From NCBI GenBank assembly GCA_026419775.2, contig JAOPGA020001865.1, forward strand, positions 1 through 64,000: a stretch of 64,000 nucleotides of DNA. The letters run 5' to 3'. This DNA is from Acrasis kona. Lineage: Eukaryota > Heterolobosea > Eutetramitea > Acrasida > Acrasidae. This document shows, one piece after another, positions 10,183 through 20,585 of the stretch. The notes below the pieces were generated by a model. That model saw nothing but the letters and a program-made list of their open reading frames with translations, did no database searches and was not told the DNA's origin. Both the position numbers and the translations under genes were made by a program. How positions within the stretch are numbered: position 1 is the stretch's first letter; every line of letters starts with the position of its first letter.

Positions 10183-10194
10183 TGACAGCTGTCA
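10183..10194. promoter_or_regulatory. TGACAGCTGTCA palindrome, TALE-homeodomain-like site
   Basis: A perfect 12-base palindrome. TGACAG is the known core of TALE homeodomain proteins (MEIS/TGIF), and the inverted pair TGACAGCTGTCA is a known high-affinity dimer arrangement. A further TGTCA lies at 10165-10169. It is about 380 bases upstream of the small plus-strand gene at 10570. Function is inferred from the motif only. Confidence 0.4.
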
Positions 10195-10569
10195 CATTTA
10201 CAAAAGGTAGCACAACGTAAATATTTGAATAAATTTATTCGTTACGAAGCTTTACTCAGCTCATTATGAATCCTTCTTTTTAGAACATCAATTATCACAA
10301 AGGATTAGATGAACGAATCTTCGTTGTAACTAGCAAATTTACTCAACCAAACATTTTTTCAAGGAATGCTGTACCCTGAGAGCTTCAATAAGTTTGCAAC
10401 AAAACTAAAAAGAGGAACCCTCAAACTGTGCTCGTCCGATTATATGGTCGGCATGAGTACGAACAAACTCGTAAATAAAATTCGGATCAATACATTCAAA
10501 CAGTTTTTTTTATAATAACCCAACACGAATCAAGTTTGGATAAAGTTCGAGTTATTCGCAAATCAAATC

Positions 10570-10794
10570 ATGAACGCAGACGGTAACAAAGAAATAGAGC
10601 ACGATTACAGCCAATTTCACAACACAGACAAGGCGAGAGTGACCATTTGGACACAAAAAGGGAAAGGAACCATGAACATTTCACGTCATTTTAGAGGACG
10701 CTTTAATAAATTGATTTTGAATGAAGACGTTGATCCAGGTAGTGAGGCACTTTTTCCAGACGATATTGTTCAGCTCATTTTGGAGGAGAATTAA
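10570..10794 (+). CDS. Small hypothetical protein, 74 residues
   Basis: Not recognised. A compact ATG-to-TAA frame with a polar N-terminus (MNADGNKEIEHDYSQF), a central basic block (RVTIWTQKGKGTMNISRHFRGRF) and an acidic C-terminus (DIVQLILEEN). No membrane segment or signal peptide is present. The leader is A/T-rich, and the frame has balanced codon use, which favours a real gene, but no homologue comes to mind and it could be an exon of a larger gene. Confidence 0.45.
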   Translation: MNADGNKEIEHDYSQFHNTDKARVTIWTQKGKGTMNISRHFRGRFNKLILNEDVDPGSEALFPDDIVQLILEEN

Positions 10795-11115
10795 TCACTT
10801 ACTTTTTGTGAAACCAACGCTTTTAGACAACTTTTTCAAAATAACGAGTAAAGTAACTGAGAAGTTCCTTGATTCTTTTGCCCACATAGTCACAGTGCGC
10901 ATCAGATATCTCTCATTGTAAAGCAAATATATCATAAACAAAATCCATAACCATTTTAAACTACGGAAGGACCAAGACCAAACAAAGATGTAATTTGTAA
11001 AAATAATGGCCCTATTTGGATGTCTCCAGCTGGTGAATTATTTGTCAATCAATGTCAACAGCACTTGTCTTAAAAGTATTTTGTCATCCCACCTCAAAAC
11101 ATAAAATCAAAAGGA
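10795..11115. other. Intergenic region, probable promoter of the Lys/Gly-rich secreted protein
   Basis: About 320 bases, A/T-rich, with no convincing frame. It should hold the promoter of what looks, from its codon bias, like a highly expressed gene. It contains CAATCAATGTCAACAG with a TGTCA core near 11055. Confidence 0.4.
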
Positions 11116-12747
11116 ATGAAGGTTGTCTTGTTGGCACTTTTGGTTTTGGTTGCGCTCGTCTCGGCCACTACTCTGAACGTAGAGCCACAATCCGATTTCG
11201 TTAGATACCTTGCTAAGAAATCTGCAAAGGGAGTAGAAAAAGATAATGCAAAGAGGATCACCAGAGACGAAAAGAAGGTTGCTGAAATCAGGGGAGAAAT
11301 CAAGAAGTTGGAAGGAAAGATTGAAGCTGAGGAGAAGGTCCTCAAGAGGATGGAGGATGAACAAGCCCGCATCAGATCAAAGGTTGTTACCGGCAGACCA
11401 GCACTCAAGCAGGTTCAAGGTAAAGGTTTCTTTGCCAAAGTTAATGCCGGATTAACCGCATACGCAAATGCAAGCGAGGAAGAGAAGGTACAAAAGAAAA
11501 AGAACAAGAACCAAAAACGTGCCAACAAAAAGAACCCCAAGATTGACAAATTGAAGAAGAAGATCTTCAAGATGAAGCTCAGACTTCAAAGATTGCGCGA
11601 ATCCATCGGAGAGGCCTCACCAGCAGCAGGATCAGCACCAACCGAACCAGCAGCCGAAGCAGCAGAACCAACCGAACAACCATCAGCTGAAGAAGTAGAG
11701 GCACAGTCAGACAAGAAGAAATTCAATGGCGGAAAGAAGGGTGGTAAACGTGGTGGAAAGAAGGGCAAGAAGGGTGGAAAGAAAGGAAAGAAGGGAGGCA
11801 AGGGCAAGAAGCCAGTTGCACCAGTGACTCCAGTCGAGACTACCCCAGCCGAGGAAGTCACAACCGCAGCACCTGAACAACCAGCCGAAGAAGCACCAGC
11901 AGTCGAAACTCAATCAGATAAGAAGGGAGGTAGACGCGGTGGCAGACGTGGTGGCAGAAAGGGAGGCAAGAAAGGCGGCAAACGTGGCGGCAGAAAGGGA
12001 AAGAAGGGAGGCAAGGGCAAGAAGCCAGTTGCACCAGCTGTACCAGAAACACCAGAACAACCAGCAGAGGAAGCCGCTCCAGAACAACCAGCCGAAGAAA
12101 CACCAGCAGCCGAAACTCAATCTGACAAGAAGGGTGGAAAGAGAGGTGGCAAGAAGGGAGGCAAACGTGGCGGAAAGAAGGGAGGAAAGAAAGGCGGCAA
12201 ACGTGGTGGAAAGAAGGGCAAGAAGCCAGTTGCACCAGTAACTCCAGTCGAACCCACACCAGTCGAAGAACCAGCAACACCAGAGCAACCAGTCGAAGAG
12301 CCAGCAGTCGAAACTCAATCAGACAAGAGAGGAGCCAAGCGCGGTGGAAAGAGAGGCGGTAAACGTGGAGGCAAGAAGGGAGGCAAACGTGGCGGTAAGA
12401 AGGGAGGCAAGGGCAAGAAGCCAGTTGCACCAGCTGTACCAGAGACACCAGAAGCACCAGCAACCGAGGAAGCTGCTCCAGCCGAAGAACCAGTAGTCGA
12501 ACAATCCGACCTAACTGTAGACCAAGTTGCCACATTGAAGGCCCAAATCGAAACTCTTCACGAATCACTTGACAGATTCCAAGTCAATGATGGAGATGAT
12601 GATGAGAAGGTATCCTTGAAGAACATCCTAACAACTCTATTGGAACACAAACTTCAAAAGAAGGAAGCCAAGTTGAAGGAACACAAGACCGAGAAACTAC
12701 GCCAAAAGTGCATCAGCACCTTTGGAAGCGAAGATGCAAGACAATAA
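11116..12747 (+). CDS. Secreted block-polyampholyte protein with Lys/Gly and Pro/Glu repeats
   Basis: Single exon, 543 residues. A clear signal peptide (MKVVLLALLVLVALVSA) is followed by a charged coiled-coil region of about 170 residues. Then come four tandem units starting near residues 197, 266, 335 and 401. Each unit begins QSDK, continues with a cationic block of GGK/GGR units (KKGGKRGGKKG), then GKKPVAP, then an anionic Pro/Glu/Ala block. A C-terminal coiled coil (LKAQIETLHESLD, then KLQKKEAKLKEHK) closes it. QSD also occurs at residue 25, just after the signal peptide, and at residue 463 before the C-terminal domain, so it marks every module boundary. Codon use is strongly biased (AAG, GGC, CCA), suggesting high expression. 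Probable extracellular matrix, cyst-wall or mucilage component; family unknown. Confidence 0.9.
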   Translation: MKVVLLALLVLVALVSATTLNVEPQSDFVRYLAKKSAKGVEKDNAKRITRDEKKVAEIRGEIKKLEGKIEAEEKVLKRMEDEQARIRSKVVTGRPALKQVQGKGFFAKVNAGLTAYANASEEEKVQKKKNKNQKRANKKNPKIDKLKKKIFKMKLRLQRLRESIGEASPAAGSAPTEPAAEAAEPTEQPSAEEVEAQSDKKKFNGGKKGGKRGGKKGKKGGKKGKKGGKGKKPVAPVTPVETTPAEEVTTAAPEQPAEEAPAVETQSDKKGGRRGGRRGGRKGGKKGGKRGGRKGKKGGKGKKPVAPAVPETPEQPAEEAAPEQPAEETPAAETQSDKKGGKRGGKKGGKRGGKKGGKKGGKRGGKKGKKPVAPVTPVEPTPVEEPATPEQPVEEPAVETQSDKRGAKRGGKRGGKRGGKKGGKRGGKKGGKGKKPVAPAVPETPEAPATEEAAPAEEPVVEQSDLTVDQVATLKAQIETLHESLDRFQVNDGDDDEKVSLKNILTTLLEHKLQKKEAKLKEHKTEKLRQKCISTFGSEDARQ

Positions 12748-12838
12748 ATAAATGTTAACTTCTTCCTTTGTAAATCAGATTCTTTTTTAACATCTCTCAA
12801 GATTCAGGTTGAATTAATAATTACGTCTTTAATAACAT

Positions 12839-13255
12839 TTAAAAGTACTTCTTTGAAACAGCCTTGACTGCGTAGTATCCAGCAGCACCAACAAGAGCCA
12901 ACTGTGGGAAGAATCCCAAGGCAAATCCTGCGCTTCTCTTTTTAGGGTCTTGAATGTATCCAGCAGCATATGCAACTCTTCCTACACTCCAAGTTAGACC
13001 TAAAGATCCGGCGATCTTGTCATCTTTGCTTGCAAGAGCAGCAACCCACAGTGCGGGTAAAAGCAGAACAATGTTCTCAACGCTGTTTTGATGTACCCTG
13101 TTAACACTCTCGAATCTAACATCTCCTGTTGTCTTTGGTGCTGGCACATTATAGTCTTTGCGAGCTTTACCGACCAAGAATGAAAGTCCAAATGTTGTGA
13201 TGACTGCAGTGGCAGTGGCGAGGGTCGTCAATGGGTATGAATCGACAACTGACAT
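12839..13255 (-). CDS. MAPEG family membrane protein (microsomal GST-like)
   Basis: A 138-residue membrane protein with about four hydrophobic helices: LATATAVITTFGLSFLVG, VENIVLLLPALWVAALA, SLGLTWSVGRVAYAAGY and FFPQLALVGAAGYYAVK. The loop RFESVNRVHQNSVENI contains the MAPEG signature (R-x-N-x-x-H-x-N-x-x-E) used in glutathione binding. Members conjugate glutathione to lipid peroxides or act in eicosanoid metabolism at ER or outer mitochondrial membranes. Length fits MGST3-like proteins (about 140-150). The ATG at 13255 is preferred because the frame upstream has no ATG. It converges on the secreted Lys/Gly protein gene. Confidence 0.85.
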   Translation of the reverse strand: MSVVDSYPLTTLATATAVITTFGLSFLVGKARKDYNVPAPKTTGDVRFESVNRVHQNSVENIVLLLPALWVAALASKDDKIAGSLGLTWSVGRVAYAAGYIQDPKKRSAGFALGFFPQLALVGAAGYYAVKAVSKKYF

Positions 13256-13387
13256 TTGTTTTTGTGCTGAACTTTTGTTGTTGTCAACTTTGATCAATTC
13301 CTTGTAAAATCAAAATGAAAGATAACATGTGCATCAATACTCATCTAAAAAGAAACAGTTATTTACATTTATTTGATAAAGATTTTG

Positions 13388-13795
13388 TCAGCGAAGATTA
13401 GCTCTTGAAATCTTCCTGGAATCAATGTCTTCATGTTTTTCTTTGTGTGATTCTATTCTCTTCAAGTTGTTGTATTCTGATGCATGCTCCTCGTCTACAC
13501 CCGACACCAATGAAACGTGGGCCTCTGATATGCACGAAAATAACTCTTGGTAGTTTTCACGCAAGTGACCAGTGTGGAGTACAATAAGAACAGGAGACAA
13601 AAGTATGATGGGATATAAAAGGCTCATATCTAGGGCTGCGTTCACTCTATTTCTCAATGCTCTTCCAAACGTAACCTCTGATCTGGCTCTATCAAGATAT
13701 TGTCTTGAAGAATTATGTGTTGTGTCTACCGATTGCTCTGCCACATCATGTGCCTTCGAGCTCGAACAAGGATGTTGTTGTTTACGTGTATGCAT
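13388..13795 (-). CDS. Hypothetical single-pass membrane protein
   Basis: A 135-residue frame starting at an ATG at 13795. A polar N-terminal half with Ser/His/Arg is followed by one clear transmembrane helix (MSLLYPIILLSPVLIVLHTG). A second weakly hydrophobic stretch, around FSCISEAHVSLVSGV, and a highly charged tail (ESHKEKHEDIDSRK) follow. No family is recognised. Compact spacing to both neighbours, and an AATAAA-like signal just downstream on the minus strand, support a real gene. Confidence 0.5.
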   Translation of the reverse strand: MHTRKQQHPCSSSKAHDVAEQSVDTTHNSSRQYLDRARSEVTFGRALRNRVNAALDMSLLYPIILLSPVLIVLHTGHLRENYQELFSCISEAHVSLVSGVDEEHASEYNNLKRIESHKEKHEDIDSRKISRANLR

Positions 13796-13966
13796 ATCCG
13801 TTTGTTATTATTAATGACCGCAATAATATTAGAAATCAAAAGGAGTCCGTCATCGTTTTACCCGAAGCTACCTGGGATCTTCTTGATCCACCACAAATCT
13901 CCAAAATTACTAATCAAAATCACGATATTATACCACACACAAACATTTTTGTAACAAACACAAAAT

Positions 13967-16180
13967 TTATTCAACCACAACCACCGAATGACAACCACCC
14001 GCAGCAATCGCAATTACGCTCTCGCCATTCAAACTCGTTACGCTCTTGACGTGATCCTCTTGGTCATCATCCTCGTCATCCTCGCCTTCTCCACGCTTCA
14101 ATCCTAGTTGTCCCTTATGGTTCCATCCAAATGCCTTCACCTCACCATTCCGCAAAACAACAATGGTATGCCACGCGCTGCTGGTACAAAATACACGATC
14201 CACGCGATCCGTCAAAATGGTAACAAATTGTGGAACGTAACGATCCGCATGCGAATCAGGTAGGCCCAGTTGGAAATGGTCGTTGCGCCCCCAGGTATAC
14301 AAATCACCGGTGACGGTCAGGGCGATGCTGTGCGCTACGCCGGCACAAACGCTCTCCAACTTGACGCTCCGTAGCGCGGTCACACATGTGGCCTGTCCAC
14401 GACTGTCGTCATCTCCCAGGCCGAGTTGACCGTAACGATTCCAACCCCACGTGTAGAGGTTACCTTCTCCATTAACCATCATGCAGTGATGCCCGCCACA
14501 TTTGATTTCGACCACTTCGGAATTGTCCAACGATCTGATTCTTTGAGGCTTGACACGCTCTGACGAGTCGCCCTGACACAATTGACCCATTTGATTTCCT
14601 CCCCACGAGTACACTTCTCCGTCGGACGTGACGCAGACCGAAAATGCTGCGCCTGCGCTAATGTCGCTTACTTTTCTTCCCGCTAATTCGTCCACGATGC
14701 ATGGCGTGCTGCGATCCGTCTTGTCTCCCAATCCGAGCTGACCGACGTTGTTGTCTCCCCATGCGTAGATTTGACCACGATCGGTCAGAGCCAACGAAAA
14801 GTATCTTCCTGCCGAAATCTTTTGGATCTTTTCTCCGCGTAGTGCTAATGAAATGTTGTTTCTTGGTTTGTTGTCTCCTTGTCCCAGCTGACCCATGTCA
14901 TTGTTTCCGAACGTGAATAATTCTCCTTGGTCGTTGATGGCTAACGTGTGGACGTCTCCTGCAGCTACGTTGATGATTCCTTGTCCATGTAGATCCAAAA
15001 CGCGATTGGGTTGGTCCACAATGTCTTCTCTCTTGCCTCCCAATCCAAGTTGATTGTGTTCGTTGTTTCCAAAAGACATGACCTCGCCGCTGATGAGCTT
15101 GGAGTTTGTATTTGCTCTTGCGTACTTGACTGGCGATGAGATGCTGGTGGTGCTCTTGTTTCCCTTGTTGAATGATGGTGTCTTGCTGAAGGACGGCGTC
15201 TTGTGACTGTTGGTGCTGGATAGGCCAGTGTTTGATGAAATGATTCCTGCAATGTCTGGGTATCCATTATCGTTGGTGTTGCTTCCAGGTAGCTTTAGCT
15301 TGAGTTCCCATGGGTCAACATCAAATTGATTGCCTGGAGTGGCATATGGAGTGCTTCTTGTGGTGGACCTGGCTTTTCTGAATGAAGCAGCGGGTGATCC
15401 TAACCTCAAACGTAACTCTGAGTCTGACACATTGTGTTGTGAAGGGTCCACAATGACACCAAGTGAGAACACATAGTTGGTCAACTGCTCTACTTGCAAA
15501 TTTAAATTTGCCTTGAGTGGTTTCTTGTCTTCTGTTGGTACGTCTGATTCAATCAAACTAACACGAGCGCTGTGCTCTAATGCTTTGGCGGTTTGTTTTG
15601 TCTGAGCAGCCTCGAATGCACTTGGGTCATTCTCAAGTGTTGATTGAATGAGTATTTGAATCTCTTTGAGCTGTGACAAATAATTATCCTCAAAGTTGAT
15701 GAATTCTTGATATTGCTTATCGCTGTTTGTAGAGCAACTGTCAATTTGCTCTAATAATTGCAGTTCTCTACTCCTAACTGATTGAATCACTGCCTCCATT
15801 TTGTTCTTGACCTCATCTCGCATACTTTGGTAGTGCTTCTTGATGTCTTGATCTTGCTGGGCTCTAACATCTTTCTTGGCATTGGCTCTAGATATCTGTG
15901 CTAGTAATTCTTTTTGATGGTTCTGCAATTCATGAATACATTCTTCCTTATAGTTTTGAATAACAACATGATCGTGACCCTTATGTTCCTTTTCATAAGC
16001 GATACACCTCATGCACACTAGAGCGTTACAGTCACGACAATATAAATCCATGTTATTGTTAGGGTGCCTTGGGCAGTCCTTGTAGTTGCCTTCGTCCACC
16101 TTACCAAACCCGTCATCTTCAAACTCCAGCAAGTTTGACACTGGCGTCTTCCACGTGGTGCTCTTTGTATTATTGCTCAT
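13967..16180 (-). CDS. B-box zinc finger, coiled coil and RCC1-repeat protein
   Basis: Single exon, 737 residues. Near residue 36 a B-box lies in CPRHPNNNMDLYCRDCNALV and its following CMRC and H...H ligands. Residues about 80-190 form a long charged coiled coil as in TRIM-type proteins. After a Ser/Thr-rich linker with repeated KTPSF motifs, residues about 370-730 carry seven RCC1-type propeller blades (MSFGNNEHNQLGLG, LYTWGWNRYGQLGLG, VKAFGWNHKGQLG). No RING precedes the B-box, so ligase activity is not implied. RCC1 blades can bind small GTPases, chromatin or membranes. Likely a cytoskeletal or GTPase-linked scaffold. The promoter contains paired TGTCA/TGACA boxes. Confidence 0.9.
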   Translation of the reverse strand: MSNNTKSTTWKTPVSNLLEFEDDGFGKVDEGNYKDCPRHPNNNMDLYCRDCNALVCMRCIAYEKEHKGHDHVVIQNYKEECIHELQNHQKELLAQISRANAKKDVRAQQDQDIKKHYQSMRDEVKNKMEAVIQSVRSRELQLLEQIDSCSTNSDKQYQEFINFEDNYLSQLKEIQILIQSTLENDPSAFEAAQTKQTAKALEHSARVSLIESDVPTEDKKPLKANLNLQVEQLTNYVFSLGVIVDPSQHNVSDSELRLRLGSPAASFRKARSTTRSTPYATPGNQFDVDPWELKLKLPGSNTNDNGYPDIAGIISSNTGLSSTNSHKTPSFSKTPSFNKGNKSTTSISSPVKYARANTNSKLISGEVMSFGNNEHNQLGLGGKREDIVDQPNRVLDLHGQGIINVAAGDVHTLAINDQGELFTFGNNDMGQLGQGDNKPRNNISLALRGEKIQKISAGRYFSLALTDRGQIYAWGDNNVGQLGLGDKTDRSTPCIVDELAGRKVSDISAGAAFSVCVTSDGEVYSWGGNQMGQLCQGDSSERVKPQRIRSLDNSEVVEIKCGGHHCMMVNGEGNLYTWGWNRYGQLGLGDDDSRGQATCVTALRSVKLESVCAGVAHSIALTVTGDLYTWGRNDHFQLGLPDSHADRYVPQFVTILTDRVDRVFCTSSAWHTIVVLRNGEVKAFGWNHKGQLGLKRGEGEDDEDDDQEDHVKSVTSLNGESVIAIAAGGCHSVVVVE

Positions 16181-16227
16181 GTCTTTGTGTTGAATAAGTC
16201 CGTCCTGCCCGTTGCAATTCTACAAAC

Positions 16228-16258
16228 TGTCACAAACCTTAAAAATAACAATTTGACA
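16228..16258. promoter_or_regulatory. Inverted TGTCA ... TGACA pair upstream of B-box/RCC1 gene
   Basis: TGTCA at 16228-16232 and TGACA(G) at 16254-16258 lie about 50-80 bases upstream of the start codon at 16180 on the minus strand, the same box type as at several other promoters here. Confidence 0.35.
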
Positions 16259-16315
16259 GATGTTACAAATAATACCTAAAAAAAGACAAAAAAATATTTT
16301 ATGCCAATACATTCA

Positions 16316-19300
16316 CTACCGCCTATTTTCATGTTGCACGTTCCCAAGATTCTCGCTCACGGTCCTCCAAGTATCATTAACGCTCTCCCATGAGTCCACT
16401 CTGTTCATGGCCGGCGGTATGGCCTCATGTGTGCTTTGTTCGTTCTCCTGCCAATGTCTCTGTTGCATGTACTGTCTCTGTCTCATGATGGTCCCCTGTA
16501 GCTGTAATACGTATCCCTTCATCCTCTCTAATTCCTGATCGGTCACATCATTGTTAGGCTGATTATCCACAACATTTAATAACTCACGTCGCTCATGATT
16601 GTTTTTTTGTAACAACTCAACCTGAAGATCCAAAAATTTTTGTTTCCAAGAATCACATTCCTCTCTCAACTGTTCGAAGGACTGTTCCGGCAACTGCGGC
16701 GACGTCGAATTCGATCCTGACCGCTCGTAATGTGGCGTGGCCTCCGATCTTTTTCTTCTGTCCGCCGAAACCTTATCGTCCTTTTTCCTGAGCGCTCTCT
16801 CCATTTGTATTTTTTCGATTTGTTCTTGTTGTTGCAACTGTGCTTCTCTATCGGCGAGCGTCGCTCCCGACATGCCGTTGGCGCCGCTGCTCCACCTCTC
16901 TAGTTCCTGTCGTTGTTTTTCGCACACCAACATTAAGCTCTGAGTGTCATTTTCGTGACGCGTCTTCCATTCCTGACATGTACTTTTCAATTCGTCAATT
17001 TCTTGATACATGTTCCTGAATTCCTTTTGAAATGTTTGTACGGTGTGTTCGTTTTTACTTTCCACTCTTGATTTGTAATCTTGCATCACGTTCATGTCCG
17101 ATAAATATTCCATGGCCTTCTTGTGAACCATTTGATCTGGTTCTTGATGGTGATATTGATATCCGAGAGGGTCCTTGGCGTAACGTAACCAGTAGCTCGT
17201 CCAGAAACGAATGTTAGCATGTCTTAGATCGGGCATCAATGTGTCCTTCGTGGAATCTGGATCGTAGAATGGATTGAAGAATTGATTTTGGACGGCAACG
17301 TGTTGTTGTTGGGTGGTGGTCCTGTTGGGTTGTAGTTCGGTGGGTTCGTTCAACATGACGCTCGGATTCAACAAGTAGGTCCACAGGCTGGGCGTGGTGG
17401 TCGGCACCTTCTTTTCCATTCTTTCCCTTTCGCAATCGTATAAAAATGTTCCAAAGCGACAATTGTACAATTCGTCGGCGACGAACATCAAAAATGTATT
17501 GTTGTATTCGAAAGCGGTCGGGTGCTGTCTGATGAGCTGGAACACGCAATCCAAGTATTGAATGAAGATGGGTCCTCTTTCTTGAAAGTTGAACGAGTTG
17601 CGAGATCCATGTCCACATCGCTTGTGGAATTGATGTCCGTACGCTAACCATTCCTTTTCCACGAGAACTGCGAATCCTTCCATGGTCCTAAAGTATGGAT
17701 CCAACATCATTTGCGATAAACACACGACTTGTGATGTTCTGTCCCATCCGTCGCTGCAATGACACAATATGCTGCTGCGATCTCTTTGTAATGTGGTGGT
17801 GACGAATTGCGAAGCGACTAGAATGGTCCTCACGTGATCCAACCAATTCGTGGCCTCTGCTTTTGAGTACCATTGCGGATCCATGCCTCCGGTGTTCAAA
17901 CATAGTTCGGATAACCTAAAGTAGCTCGCTCTCACCACATGAATGTTGGCAATGTTAAGGAACTGAAGTTCGCAATCCTTGTAATTCTTTTCGTATCCGG
18001 CTCCATGTATGACACGATTCACTTCTGCGTTGGCTCTTGGACGCAAGTCTACGATCATGAAGCGATCCTCTCCATTTTGATGTGGTTGGTTCAACATTGG
18101 CGTTCCGTTGGCGTCTAGAATGGGCAGCACCACTTGTGGTTGAGGTTGTTGAGCTACATTGTTTGGGTTAGGACTCCTTCCTGAGGCATCGCTATGGGTG
18201 TCCGCGGGTATCTTGCAGGATGGATTGGCGTGAAGTATTGCTTGTATCATTCTGTGGTCATCTTTAAACTTTTTGTTTCGGACCGATAGATTGAATCCAA
18301 TCAGTGGTTGAGCGGAGCGGGTCAATGAAACTCCGGTGTCTCTGCACCACCAACTTAACACTGGTATACGTCCCTTGGAGCGAAACCCAGCCGTTGCTAA
18401 AATCTCTTCGTCGGTCATGTCGGCTGGAACCACCATTTTGGCACTATATGTTTCGCACATTTTGTAATCAACATTCGCTGCGGATAACCTCCATGCAGGA
18501 TTGCCGTCAGGAGAAATGTGGGAGCGGTCGGGTCCAAATAAACCTTGCCTGGTGAATTCTCTTTCTGGGTCATATAACTTCCAACCGTCAAGCATGTTAT
18601 CTGTAGCCGGTAGTTTGTAGTTGTAGCAGAAAAATGTATAATTCTCCTCTCTTAACAGATTGAATATGGATCCTCTTGTTTGGTTGGCTGGCATGAAGGA
18701 GAATTTTATGTGTCTCAAATCCTTCGTTGCAAGTTCAATCAAGTACGTATGCTCTGTCTTATTTGTCTTTCCGCCCGTTTTTTCAACCTTGTGGATTGTG
18801 CCTAGTGGAATGTTACTACCCTGGTATGTGTGCACATCATCCTGCAACGGTTAGGTTCAAAACAGAATTGAACATACATAAGTGGAGCATTTATGAGGTC
18901 TAAAAATGATACGATAATTGGTAATGTAGAGTACACCTGATATCCAATCACAATTATGTCCAGAGTAACCGTTCCACTCGCTAACAAGAGCATCCTTCTT
19001 TCTTAATTCCTCTCCAGGATAATATACAGGTTCATTCGCCGTCAGCATTTTATTAACCTTGTACCATTAAATGCAGGTAGGTGGGTGAACTTACATTAAA
19101 AGAAGAAATCTCTGCCTCGCTTGAAGATAACTTGTTTCTTTCTCTAAAAGTATTTGTGGGTGCTTTTGAGTTATTTGAATTTGAAATTAATTCATTTTCA
19201 TCCGACTTTTGCGAGGGGCTTCGACTTCTTTCAACTTTGTCTGTGACGGTCACAGTTCGTTGTCTTCCTTCAAGTGGTGGAGGTTGGTAAATCGGAGGAG

Positions 19301-19466
19301 TTGATGATATTATTGTATCTGACGATATGGCGCCAACTGAGCCCTGCCTGCTGACCGAATCCCCCTCAGTGCTGCTTCCTTCAATCTTTGTGCTATCGAG
19401 GTCTTCTTCGTATACAAACGTATCAGGTTCAGATATACCAAATGCTTTTAATATAGACTGCCTCAT
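16316..19466 (-). CDS. Myotubularin-family phosphoinositide 3-phosphatase
   Basis: Removes the 3-phosphate from PI3P or PI(3,5)P2 on endosomes. Exons 19466-19095, 19057-18878 and 18841-16316 give 1,025 residues. After a Ser-rich N-terminus, a PH-GRAM domain spans the two 36-37 base introns (YYPGEELRKKD, SGVLYITNYRIIF, PLGTIHKVEKTGG). The phosphatase core contains KGRIPVLSWW, PLIGFN, DLRPRANAEVNR and the P-loop HCSDGWDRTSQ, with all catalytic residues (C, D, R) present, so it should be active. The C-terminal third is Gln-rich coiled coil (residues about 790-1000), probably for dimerisation. No FYVE domain is seen. Promoter TGTCA boxes lie at 19567-19613. Confidence 0.95.
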
Positions 19467-19566
19467 AACTTTTGATGAGGGTCACTGAATCGTATTCTAT
19501 TTGCTGGTGGTCAACTTCGATTTGAAAACGGTCTTTAAATTTAAACTTACCAAGTTGAATCACAAT

Positions 19567-19613
19567 TGTCACAGTCGCCAATATCGGCGATTAGATTTAC
19601 AACCCGTTTGACA
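19567..19613. promoter_or_regulatory. TGTCA ... TGACA pair upstream of myotubularin
   Basis: TGTCA at 19567-19571 and TGACAG at 19609-19614, 100-150 bases upstream of the minus-strand start at 19466. The wider gap 19467-19790 shows nothing else definite. Confidence 0.35.
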
Positions 19614-19790
19614 GTGAACGTTCATAGATTGTATTTGGATATTGAAATGAGAGTTTGAAAAGTTGATTGTCATTGTTAAATCCTTATTGAACAAAAGACA
19701 TTTGATAAATAATTACTTTATTAATATGATATGCTTTTGGTTGGGTACGTTCACCGACCTAATATCCAAATCATGTTCTACTTTTGATCT

Positions 19791-20528
19791 TTATGTAGAA
19801 GATATCTTCGCTAGATTTGACAAGGTAGTGACCTTGTACCCCATAGACCTCAGCGCGGGTAAAATGTAATCCAAAGTCTTCAGTGTTTCGGGTAGATCAT
19901 GAAGAATGATTACAGATCCTGGTCTAACGCTTTTTAGTATGTACAAACTGTTTAGATAAGGAAAAGGTAGGTAGTAATCATGTGGGTAAACATCTCCTAG
20001 TACTAATCTCATCCCACACTCAGTTACATCTCTTATCATCCTCTTGTTGTAATACCCAAACCCTGGCCTAAACCATTTAATTAATGGCCTATTAACTTCT
20101 GGTGGAAACAAAATGTTATCCATATTTCTAATTTGTTCTTTCAATTCGTCTGAACTAAGCATGAGTGAGGTTTTGTTCTTCATTGTGTGATTTCCAAGTT
20201 CATGACCTCCCTTCCTTAACCTACAATGTTGTCATGCTGCTAGATTATACAATGCATACCTTAAAAGCACATCTTCGTTGGTGGGTACTTGTCCTCCAAT
20301 CAAAAAGAATGTAGCTTTAACTCCATAATCTCTTAGCCTACCAAGTATTCTCAAAGTCATTAACGAAGATGGTCCATCGTCAATTGTTAATGCAACAACT
20401 TTTTCTTCTGTTTTAAATCGAAATATAACTTCTGGATCGCGTCTCGATAAAAAATCTAAAACAAAGGTTGGTTGAATATAAATTAACACAGCAATTATAA
20501 AGCATACAGCAACAAGCCACACAAACAT
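19791..20528 (-). CDS. Polysaccharide deacetylase (NodB homology), type II membrane protein
   Basis: Two exons (20528-20260, 20220-19791; 39-base intron) give 232 residues. A single N-terminal hydrophobic helix (MFVWLVAVCFIIAVLIYI) acts as signal-anchor, placing the domain in the lumen or outside. NodB motifs are TIDDGPS (metal Asp), GHELGNHT (zinc His pair, restored by splicing), RPGFGYYN (motif 3) and IILHD (motif 5). All catalytic elements are present, so it should be an active N-deacetylase for chitin-like or other N-acetylated glycans, perhaps in a cyst or cell wall. The family is common in bacteria and fungi; transfer cannot be judged here. It is divergent from SmD2, about 60 bases apart. 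Confidence 0.9.
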
Positions 20529-20585
20529 GTTTGCCGAGAGTAATTACAAAAAACTTTATTCAACCAACTTGTTGACACATAGAAA

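Larger units (their letters stand above)
10036..10569. other. Gene-poor A/T-rich region
   Basis: Contains a microsatellite at its left end and a TGACA/TGTCA palindrome at 10183-10194. The remainder (10195-10569) shows no convincing frame, RNA gene or repeat. Confidence 0.5.

Noticed and set aside
11695-12500. CRISPR-like or satellite array
   Set aside because: The repeat is protein-level, in one frame, of unequal unit length and without unique spacers; it is a coding repeat.
11586-12568. Long minus-strand frames rich in Leu, Cys and Phe across the Lys/Gly-repeat gene
   Set aside because: They are antisense readings of AAG/GGC/CCA repeats. Their composition follows from the plus-strand codons and they lack starts, splice logic or family likeness.
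13572-14049. Plus-strand frames overlapping the small membrane protein and the RCC1 gene end
   Set aside because: They are shadows of the minus-strand genes and show no independent pattern.
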